Positions 1 to 5,111 of a DNA stretch of 6,212 nucleotides are shown piece by piece. How positions within the stretch are numbered: the stretch's first letter is position 1; every line of letters starts with the position of its first letter. This DNA is from Acidobacteriota bacterium (lineage in GTDB: Bacteria > Acidobacteriota > Terriglobia > Acidiferrales > UBA7541), in NCBI GenBank assembly GCA_003133505.1, contig PKXT01000249.1, positions 1-6,212 on the forward strand, read 5' to 3'. Below the pieces are notes generated by a model. The model ran no database searches. It had not been told where the DNA came from and saw nothing but the letters and a program-made list of their open reading frames with translations. The translations under genes and the position numbers were made by a program.

Positions 1-200
1 AAAGTCGCTTTAAAAATCGTCACGGATTTTCAAGCATGACCCCTTGGTGCGGCGGCCCTTGGAAGAAACCAGGCCTCATCGCGCCGAGCCTGCTGCAGCG
101 GTTAGCATAAGACGCATGGCCACTCCAGCACCGGGAACGGCTTAACGGTCCCATTGCCAACGGAGCCAGACGCGACATTAGGGGAGAGCGAATCTACGGT

Positions 201-228
201 GGAACATTTCTTTTATCATTCGCGTATC
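201..228 (+). promoter_or_regulatory. possible ECF-sigma-type promoter of the secreted repeat protein
   Basis: GGAAC at 201-205 is followed, after 17 bases, by CGTATC at 223-228. The GGAAC -35 element is typical of many extracytoplasmic-function sigma factors, and a CGT-containing -10 at 16-17 bases fits that class. Transcription would begin near 234, just before the Shine-Dalgarno AGAGGA at 236-241, leaving a very short leader. DUF4097-type genes often lie near ECF sigma/anti-sigma genes, but no such gene is visible here. The call rests on two short words and could be chance. Confidence 0.28.
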
Positions 229-235
229 GCTAATC

Positions 236-241
236 AGAGGA
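236..241 (+). promoter_or_regulatory. ribosome binding site deciding the GTG start at 251
   Basis: AGAGGA ends nine bases before GTG 251, a good spacing. The same site lies five bases before an ATG at 247 that opens a two-codon frame, ATG CCG TGA, whose stop overlaps the GTG. The in-frame ATGs at 287 and 323 have no comparable upstream purine tract. Confidence 0.5.
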
Positions 242-250
242 CCAAATGCC

Positions 251-1177
251 GTGAAACTCGAATCCGCTACTCCACCCGCATCAGCAATGAGATTCAGATC
301 TCCAGGAAATTGGGCATCCGCCATGAGTCTTGCATTCGGTGCCGCATCAGGGCTTGCTTTGTTGCTGGCCGTTCCCGCCGCCCACGCTGACGACTGGTCG
401 CACCACTATTCGGTCAATGGACGTCCGGCCGTTCACCTCACCGTCTCCGATGGCGACGTGCAGATTCAGCGCGGCTCGGGGAATGCGGTGGACGTCGACA
501 TCAAGTCTGCTCATTACAATATTTCCAACGACGTGAGCATCAGCGAAAATCAGAATGGCAATTCCATTGACATCGGAATTCACCCGCGCGCTACCCACTG
601 GTTTAACTGGGGCATCAATATGGGAACGGGCCTGAAAGTCACCATCTCCGTGCCCTTCGACGTTGACCTCAATATCAATACCGGTGACGGTAATATTGTC
701 GCATCGGCCGTTTCCGGACGAATTCAGTTCAGCACCAGCGACGGAAGTATCACTTCCGATGGCTTGAAGGGTTCTCTGAAACTTCATTCTGGCGATGGAC
801 ACATCGAGGCCCGCAATCTGGATGGCGCCCTGGCAGCCGATACTGGTGACGGTAATATGGCCATCCAGGGCCGCTTCGATTTGCTTGACCTTCGCACGGG
901 CGACGGCAATGTGGTGGTGGAAGCGGCGGCCAATTCGCAGCCCGGAGGTGCCGGCTGGAAGCTCAAGAGCGGCGACGGCAGCATCGTCCTGCGCATTCCT
1001 TCCACCTTCCGCGCGAACCTCGAAGCCCGCACCGGCGACGGCCGTATCTCCGTAAACTTCCCGCTCACCGTTTCTGGCACGCTCAACGAATCCAGCCTTA
1101 ATGCGCAAATCAATGGAGGCGGTCCCACCGTTGAAATCAATACCGGTGACGGCTCCATTCGCGTAGAGCGCCAGTAA
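251..1177 (+). CDS. secreted DUF4097-like GDG-repeat beta-solenoid protein
   Basis: This encodes 308 aa. Residues 13-46 look like a type I signal peptide: MRFR at 13-16, a hydrophobic run at about 27-42, then an AHA|DD cleavage site after Ala46. No lipobox cysteine is present, so the mature protein should be free in the periplasm or outside the cell. The mature part is almost all short beta strands with Gly-Asp-Gly turns of the form [ST]-[GS]-D-G-[NSHR]-[IVM], starting at residues 144, 162, 180, 198, 216, 240, 261 and 298. This matches DUF4097 ('putative adhesin') proteins, a right-handed beta-solenoid family of unknown biochemical role. GTG 251 is chosen for its AGAGGA Shine-Dalgarno. A start at Met13 (287) would also leave a complete signal peptide. 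A stem-loop follows the stop. The fold assignment is fairly secure. An adhesin or envelope-stress role is only a family-level guess. Confidence 0.85.
   Translation: MKLESATPPASAMRFRSPGNWASAMSLAFGAASGLALLLAVPAAHADDWSHHYSVNGRPAVHLTVSDGDVQIQRGSGNAVDVDIKSAHYNISNDVSISENQNGNSIDIGIHPRATHWFNWGINMGTGLKVTISVPFDVDLNINTGDGNIVASAVSGRIQFSTSDGSITSDGLKGSLKLHSGDGHIEARNLDGALAADTGDGNMAIQGRFDLLDLRTGDGNVVVEAAANSQPGGAGWKLKSGDGSIVLRIPSTFRANLEARTGDGRISVNFPLTVSGTLNESSLNAQINGGGPTVEINTGDGSIRVERQ
680..913 (+). repeat. 54-base coding repeats (18-residue GDG units)
   Basis: Within the secreted protein, five successive turn motifs start at residues 144, 162, 180, 198 and 216, exactly 18 residues (54 bases) apart. Each has the form T/S-G/S-D-G-x-I/M/V. 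Later copies are spaced 24, 21 and 37 residues apart, so the period breaks after the fifth. The DNA is conserved mainly at the turn (ggtgacggt or ggcgacggc), so this is an old protein repeat and not a recent tandem duplication. Confidence 0.75.
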
Positions 1178-1190
1178 GCAATCCTCGAAA

Positions 1191-1216
1191 GCTGAGGTTG
1201 CAAACCGCACCTCAGC
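1191..1216 (+). terminator. intergenic stem-loop, possible terminator or attenuator
   Basis: GCTGAGGTTGC at 1191-1201 pairs with GCACCTCAGC at 1207-1216. This gives ten base pairs with one bulged T and a five-base AAACC loop, starting 14 bases after the upstream stop codon. A short T run (1228-1232) lies 11 bases beyond the stem, too far for a textbook intrinsic terminator. It may reduce read-through into the flavoprotein gene or protect the upstream mRNA 3' end. Confidence 0.45.
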
Positions 1217-1259
1217 GGCACGGTTGGATTTTTCCGCAACCACAATGCACACTGGTGAA

Positions 1260-2285
1260 ATGCCGTCTGCTTACGACATCATCTGCATTGGTGCCGGGCC
1301 TACCGGCCTGGCTTGCGCCATTGAAGCGCGCCGCGCTGGCTTGCGTCCATTGGTGATTGATAAAGGCTGCCTGTGCAATTCGTTGTATCACTATCCCGTG
1401 AACATGATGTTCTTCACCACCGCCGAGCGCATGGAAATTGGCGATTTGCCAATGACCGTGGCAGGCTCGAAACCAACTCGCGTCGAAGCCCTCAAGTATT
1501 ACCGCCGCGCCGCCGAGCATTACGATCTGGACGCGCATCTATACGAAACTTTTCTGAATGTCTCTGGCAAGCTCGGATGTTTCACGGTGAAGACGCGCGA
1601 TAATTTCGGTGTTCAGTACGAATACCACGCCGCGAGAATTATCTTCGCCACCGGCTATTACGATTTCCCCAATCGCCTCAACGTGCCGGGTGAAGATTTA
1701 CCTTGTGTCTCCCACTACTTCACCGATCCGCACCCTTATTGGCGGCAGGATATTGTTGTGATTGGCGCGAAGAATTCCGCAGCCGAAACCGCCCTGGATT
1801 TGTTTCGCGGAGGCGCGCGCGTGACCCTGGTTCATCGCGAATCGGATTTGGGCGCCAGCCTGAAATACTGGGTGCGTCCCGACATCGAAAACCGCATTGC
1901 CGCCGGAGAAATTCGCGCTCTGTTCAATACTGAAGTCATTCGCATCGAACCGGGCCGCGTATGGGTACGTCAAAACGCGGACACCACAGAGCACGCGCTG
2001 CCAGCGGCGCACGTTTTTGCCATGACCGGCTACCATCCTGATTTTTCGCTTCTCGAAAGTGTGGGCATCAATCTGGATTGCGACACTCGCAAGCCGGAAT
2101 GTAATCCGGCCAGCCATGAAAGCAATATTCCCGGTATTTATGTTGCTGGAGTACTTTTAGGCGGTCTTCATACCGGTGAAATCTTTATCGAAAACGGCCG
2201 CTTCCACGGCAAACAGATCATCAGCGCAATCACTGGGACTCCGGGCCCATCAGGACGTGAGCCGGTCGCTCCCCCCGGCGAGTAG
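1260..2285 (+). CDS. ypdA: YpdA-family FAD-dependent NAD(P)H oxidoreductase (putative bacillithiol disulfide reductase)
   Basis: Numbered from ATG 1260, this is a 341-aa two-dinucleotide-binding flavoprotein. The FAD-binding GAGPTG is at 11-16, the ATGYYD motif at 130-135, and the NAD(P)H-binding GAKNSAAE at 169-176. A C-terminal FAD segment includes GIYVAG (292-297) and FIENGRFHG (309-317). The KNSA form of the second glycine motif and FIENG..HG are typical of YpdA (TIGR04018). That family resembles thioredoxin reductase but has no CxxC redox pair, and none is seen here. In Firmicutes YpdA reduces bacillithiol disulfide with NADPH. The active-site Cys14 proposed for the S. aureus enzyme is Thr15 here, so the substrate is uncertain. 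ATG 1260 (MPSAYDII) fits the family N-terminus best, but its ribosome site is poor. ATG 1245 and TTG 1224 are in-frame alternatives. The gene is full length. Confidence 0.85.
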   Translation: MPSAYDIICIGAGPTGLACAIEARRAGLRPLVIDKGCLCNSLYHYPVNMMFFTTAERMEIGDLPMTVAGSKPTRVEALKYYRRAAEHYDLDAHLYETFLNVSGKLGCFTVKTRDNFGVQYEYHAARIIFATGYYDFPNRLNVPGEDLPCVSHYFTDPHPYWRQDIVVIGAKNSAAETALDLFRGGARVTLVHRESDLGASLKYWVRPDIENRIAAGEIRALFNTEVIRIEPGRVWVRQNADTTEHALPAAHVFAMTGYHPDFSLLESVGINLDCDTRKPECNPASHESNIPGIYVAGVLLGGLHTGEIFIENGRFHGKQIISAITGTPGPSGREPVAPPGE

Positions 2286-2402
2286 TGTCCCCAGACTTCG
2301 CCGTCTAAGTGTCTGATGGGGCGTCGGAGTCTCAACCGCTTATTTATTTTTCCCAATCCTGATCGTCTTTAAGCAAAATAATCCTTTGCCTTTCAGACGC
2401 GC

Positions 2403-2435
2403 GTGCGGGGGACGTACCCCCGCGCCTTTGAATTT
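2403..2435 (+). terminator. GC-rich hairpin, likely terminator after the flavoprotein gene
   Basis: GTGCGGGGG at 2403-2411 pairs with CCCCCGCGC at 2417-2425 around an ACGTA loop. The stem is nine base pairs, one of them T-G, including seven perfect G/C pairs. It is followed by CTTTGAATTT, an imperfect T-rich tail. The stem is strong, but the distance from the stop (about 118 bases) and the interrupted T tract keep the call moderate. It supports separate transcription of the NuoI-like gene. Confidence 0.45.
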
Positions 2436-2454
2436 CTCCTTCCTCGGATAAATA
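2427..2454 (+). promoter_or_regulatory. possible sigma70-type promoter for nuoI
   Basis: TTTGAA at 2427-2432 and TAAATA at 2449-2454 are 16 bases apart and lie in the most AT-rich part of the gap, about 93 bases before the chosen nuoI start. It overlaps the T-rich tail of the preceding hairpin. Each hexamer departs from consensus at two positions or so. Confidence 0.3.
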
Positions 2455-2546
2455 TTCCTGGGAAGCTAATGAGATCGAGTGACAGCTGAGTCGTGCTGCG
2501 GCGGCCGCCGTTTGCCGCCAATCGTCCCGTTTGCTACAGTGAAATC

Positions 2547-3017
2547 ATGTCGTCCCCGTTCACCGAAGTCACCGAAACGTTTTGGACGCTCGCCAAGGGG
2601 TTCAATGTCACATTGCGGACCATGTTCCGCAAGCCGACCACCGAGCCATATCCCTCGGGGCCTGTGCGTTTTGAAGCGCGCTATCGGGGCATTCATGTTC
2701 TCCAGCGCGACGAAGATGGCTTGGAAAAATGTGTGGGATGTTTCTTGTGTTCCGCGGCCTGCCCGGCAAACTGCATCTACATCGAAGCCGCCGAAAACAC
2801 AGCCGCGAAGAGGATTTCCGCCGGAGATCGCTACGCCAGTGTTTATAATATTGATTATTCGCGATGCATTTTTTGCGGCTACTGCGTGGAAGCCTGCCCC
2901 ACCGACGCCATCACCCACGGTCATGGCTTTGAGTTGGCGCCTTACAATCTCAATGAGCTGATCTACCGCAAGGAAAAACTGCTACAACCCGCCACGCTTA
3001 AAACCACAGCCGTCTAA
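2547..3017 (+). CDS. nuoI: NuoI-like 2x[4Fe-4S] ferredoxin subunit of NADH-quinone oxidoreductase
   Basis: This encodes 156 aa. Two cluster motifs are visible: C62-x2-C65-x2-C68-x3-C72-P and C107-x2-C110-x2-C113-x3-C117-P. Between them is the family-typical stretch AAENT...RYASVYNIDYSRCIFCGYC. These ligate clusters N6a and N6b, which pass electrons along the peripheral arm of complex I toward quinone, on the cytoplasmic face of the membrane. The N-terminal amphipathic segment (FTEVTETFWTLAKGFNVTL) is also NuoI-like. ATG 2547 (MSSPFTEV) matches the family start. A GTG at 2493 would add 18 residues of arginine/proline-rich sequence without similarity. The ribosome site is weak at either start. 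No other nuo gene is in the window, so this subunit lies apart from its complex or serves another redox partner. A free ferredoxin is the main alternative, but the whole length matches NuoI. Confidence 0.9.
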   Translation: MSSPFTEVTETFWTLAKGFNVTLRTMFRKPTTEPYPSGPVRFEARYRGIHVLQRDEDGLEKCVGCFLCSAACPANCIYIEAAENTAAKRISAGDRYASVYNIDYSRCIFCGYCVEACPTDAITHGHGFELAPYNLNELIYRKEKLLQPATLKTTAV

Positions 3018-3433
3018 ATCCCTAACGCCGCCCCCCATTCTTCTACATCACCTTATCGACCACCATCAGCATGTCTTCATCGTTAAGGTGTTGGGGGGCC
3101 TGATTGGCGATCAACGGGGTATTGGGAAGAGCTGTTTTGGAGTTGTGGCTTCTCCGGGCCGGTGTTCGGCGACGGAAGAGAGCTCCTGGGGGCTGCTTTT
3201 GCAGTGCCTGGCACCGAGACCGGCGTGCTGTAGGCTTCCTTATTAGATTTTAGTTGCTCCTACGAACTACATGAAACCTCATTTAGTCGGCTGGTACTGT
3301 ACTCTTTGTGCGTTGCCTCTGCAGCTTTAGGAGGACGTACTTCTTGGTGGGCGATCTTATGCTTGCGAATGTTGTTACATTCGGAGGGGGCGTGCCACGC
3401 ACTGATTTCCGGTCCGAGGCGATTTCGGTAGCG
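3018..3433. other. 416-base gap between convergent genes
   Basis: This gap separates nuoI from the convergent lyase gene. It contains an inverted-repeat pair near its left end (3031-3098), a minus-strand open frame that looks like a gene remnant (3043-3249), an 11-base near-palindrome GTGCCTGGCAC (3204-3214), and a short plus-strand frame with a strong Shine-Dalgarno (3344-3469). I see no clear rho-independent terminator for either flanking gene, and no tRNA or recognised ncRNA. Confidence 0.6.
3043..3249 (-). pseudogene. possible C-terminal remnant of a minus-strand gene
   Basis: On the minus strand a frame of 68 codons is open from just after a TAA at 3252-3250 to a TAG at 3045-3043, with no plausible start at its 5' end. 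The last part reads ...HLNDEDMLMVVDKVM, an acidic amphipathic helix that looks like genuine protein. The upstream part is rich in Arg, Pro and Ser and looks non-coding. The ending faintly resembles the C-terminus of DegT/DnrJ-type aminotransferases (hLtdEDv..Vv..v), which is too weak to name a family. It may be the broken tail of a gene lost by rearrangement, or chance. Confidence 0.2.
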
Positions 3434-3469
3434 TCAGCGCCTATCACCGGTCGATTTGTTTTTGCGTGA
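3344..3469 (+). CDS. possible small ORF, 41 codons, function unknown
   Basis: AGGAGG at 3329-3334 lies nine bases before TTG 3344, with GTG 3347 and ATG 3359 in the same frame. This is the closest match to the Shine-Dalgarno consensus in the window. The frame runs 41 codons to TGA 3467-3469, beginning MVGDLMLANVVTFGGG and ending RFVFA. It overlaps the last 36 bases of the opposite-strand lyase gene. No domain is recognisable. With no homology evidence, a chance frame is more likely than a gene. Confidence 0.15.
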   Translation: MVGDLMLANVVTFGGGVPRTDFRSEAISVASAPITGRFVFA

Positions 3470-4867
3470 CACTTTGAGTGGGGCTGAAGGCTCGGTCATT
3501 CGCCGGGGATCAAGAATCTCGCGGAGCAGTTTTTCGTCAAGCAATTTCCGGTCGAGAGCGATTTTCGTCACTGGCCGTCCAGATTTTACGCTCTCCTTGG
3601 CGATTTCCGCCGCTGCCGCGTAGCCAATATAGGGATTCAGCGCAGCGGCAATGGATAGAGTTGCTTCAGCATAGTAACGGCACCGCGCTTCATTGGCCTG
3701 AATACCGTCAATACATTTTTCGGCCAGCGTTCGCATCGTATTCTTCAAAATCTCCGCCGAATGTAATACGTTCCAGGCCATTGCCGGCATCATCACATTC
3801 AATTCAAGCTGTCCGGCCTGTACTGCCAGCGCAGTCGCCACGTCCGCGCCTACCGCCTGAAAGCCGACCATGGCGGTCAGTTCCGCCATCACCGGATTGA
3901 CCTTTCCCGGCATGATGGACGATCCCGGTTGCAGCGCGGGCAGATAAATCTCCTGCAAGCCCGTATTGGGCCCGCTCGATAGCAGGCGAAGGTCGTTGCT
4001 GATGCGGATCAGTTCGAGGCCCAAATTTCGCAGCGCAGATGATGCGACCGACATCGCCAGATTAGACTGCATGGTGTAGCGCATGTCGTCCGTCGCTGTC
4101 AGCTTCTGGCGGCTGACTTCTGCGAGGTGCTTCACCGCCAGCTTCTGATAACGCGGATGCGTGTTAACTCCCGTTCCCACCGCCGACCCGCCCAGTCCCA
4201 ATTCCCGCAGGAGATCCTGCGCCTGGCGAATCACCGTCGAGGCGCGGCGCATAGCCGTTGCATACGCCCCGAATTCCTGGCCCAGCCGCACCGGAACGGC
4301 GTCCATCATGTGCGTGCGCCCTGACTTCAGAATGTGATCGAACTCAGCAGACTTGCTCGCAAGGGACTTTTCCAGCACCGCCGCCGCTGCCAGCACTTCA
4401 TCAAACAGCAAAATGCTTGCCAATCGCATGGCGGTGGGGAATACGTCATTCGTGGACTGGCCAAAATTCACGTGATCGTTTGGATTCACCACTGAGTAAT
4501 CGCCGCGCTCGCCGCTGAGCAATTCAATTGCCCGGTTTGCGATTACCTCGTTCGTGTTCATGTGGAACGATACACCCGCCCCCGCTTGATATACGTCCAC
4601 TACGAATTCGTTATCAAGTTTGCCGGCAATCACTTCGTCCGCGGCGCGAATAATGGCGTTGGCCCGCCGGGGCCCCAGTAGTCCGAGTTCCTTGTTGGCC
4701 AGCGCGGCGGCCTTCTTGATGTAACCCATCGCGCGAATGAGCTTCGCGTGTGCGCGCGCGCCGCTTATCGGATAATTTTCCACCGCGCGCTGTGTTTGGA
4801 TCCCGTAATAGGCCTCCGCGGGTACCGGCCTTTCCCCCAGCGAATCCTTTTCTTGTCGGGTTTTCAC
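3434..4867 (-). CDS. aspA: aspartate ammonia-lyase-like member of the aspartase/fumarase superfamily
   Basis: This encodes 477 aa, the usual aspartase length (E. coli AspA is 478). The signature GSSIMPGKVNP is at 315-325, with the catalytic-loop serines at 316-317. Other conserved blocks are NPNDHVN (128-134), QSTNDVFPTA (137-146), SGRTH (182-186), AVGTGVNTHP (229-238) and NDLRLLSSGP (291-300). Aspartase converts L-aspartate to fumarate and ammonia in the cytoplasm as a homotetramer. GQLELNV and CIDGIQANE are aspartase-like, whereas SGRTH and GTGVNTHP are shared with class II fumarase. Val99 and His102 replace the usual Thr and Asn of the AGTSxNMN block, so substrate preference is open. GTG 4867 is chosen because AGAGGAG ends eight bases upstream. 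The frame extends to an ATG at 4909, but that codon overlaps a probable -10 element. The transposase lies upstream in the same orientation. Confidence 0.88.
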   Translation of the reverse strand: MKTRQEKDSLGERPVPAEAYYGIQTQRAVENYPISGARAHAKLIRAMGYIKKAAALANKELGLLGPRRANAIIRAADEVIAGKLDNEFVVDVYQAGAGVSFHMNTNEVIANRAIELLSGERGDYSVVNPNDHVNFGQSTNDVFPTAMRLASILLFDEVLAAAAVLEKSLASKSAEFDHILKSGRTHMMDAVPVRLGQEFGAYATAMRRASTVIRQAQDLLRELGLGGSAVGTGVNTHPRYQKLAVKHLAEVSRQKLTATDDMRYTMQSNLAMSVASSALRNLGLELIRISNDLRLLSSGPNTGLQEIYLPALQPGSSIMPGKVNPVMAELTAMVGFQAVGADVATALAVQAGQLELNVMMPAMAWNVLHSAEILKNTMRTLAEKCIDGIQANEARCRYYAEATLSIAAALNPYIGYAAAAEIAKESVKSGRPVTKIALDRKLLDEKLLREILDPRRMTEPSAPLKVSRKNKSTGDRR

Positions 4868-4875
4868 TGCAGTCA

Positions 4876-4882
4876 CTCCTCT
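4876..4882 (-). promoter_or_regulatory. ribosome binding site of the lyase gene
   Basis: Read on the minus strand, AGAGGAG is followed by TGACTGCA and then GTG AAA ACC. The eight-base spacing is optimal and sets the start at 4867, not at the longer in-frame ATG 4909 or at GTG 4876, which abuts the site. Confidence 0.7.
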
Positions 4883-4901
4883 GTAACTTTCGATTTCGCA
4901 G

Positions 4902-4910
4902 AATATCACA
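4902..4910 (-). promoter_or_regulatory. possible extended -10 promoter of the lyase gene
   Basis: On the minus strand TGTGATATT forms an extended -10 (TG-N-GATATT) about 35 bases before the GTG start. It would put transcription start near 4895 with a leader of roughly 28 bases containing the Shine-Dalgarno. No good -35 hexamer lies at the right distance, as is common for extended -10 promoters. It lies between the lyase and the transposase, so the lyase should keep its own promoter. Confidence 0.33.
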
Positions 4911-4999
4911 CCCAGTCATGGGGCATGGATGCCACCTGTCCTTCGCCAAAATTGAATCCGCGTCAAAAAATGGGGCAAATCACTGTCGCGTTTTCTCAT

Positions 5000-5070
5000 T
5001 GGGATATCCCAGAGCGCACTAAAGATTGGAATGGCTCCTTCCGCGAGTTGAGCAGCAACAGTTCTGCTGC
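5000..5070. other. palindrome and stem-loop between transposase and lyase genes
   Basis: TGGGATATCCCA at 5000-5011 is a perfect 12-base palindrome. GCAGCA at 5052-5057 pairs with TGCTGC at 5065-5070 around a seven-base loop, starting 42 bases past the transposase stop on the minus strand. Neither has a T tract on the minus-strand side. They could be an operator, an insertion-sequence end structure or chance. Confidence 0.25.
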
Positions 5071-5111
5071 AGGGCGGCTGTGTTTGCAAGAAATGGTTGT
5101 TTCTTCCAGGG

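Noticed and set aside
13..30. AAAATC/GATTTT inverted repeat as a terminator of an upstream gene
   Set aside because: The stem is six AT-rich pairs with no T tract after it.
1..39. Short frame ending ...KIVTDFQA at a TGA, possibly the tail of an upstream gene
   Set aside because: Only 12 codons are visible, so an open frame by chance is likely and nothing identifies a protein.
347..1252. 301-codon minus-strand open frame opposite the secreted protein
   Set aside because: The plus-strand gene has a signal peptide and family repeats. The antisense frame only mirrors its codon pattern and has no domain or ribosome site.
2288..2325. CCCCAGAC...GTCTGATGGGG pairing after the flavoprotein stop
   Set aside because: The pairing needs a bulge and a 14-base loop. 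The hairpin at 2403-2425 is far stronger.
4918..4977. Two copies of ATGGGGCA 52 bases apart
   Set aside because: Eight-base repeats are expected by chance and there is no further similarity around them.
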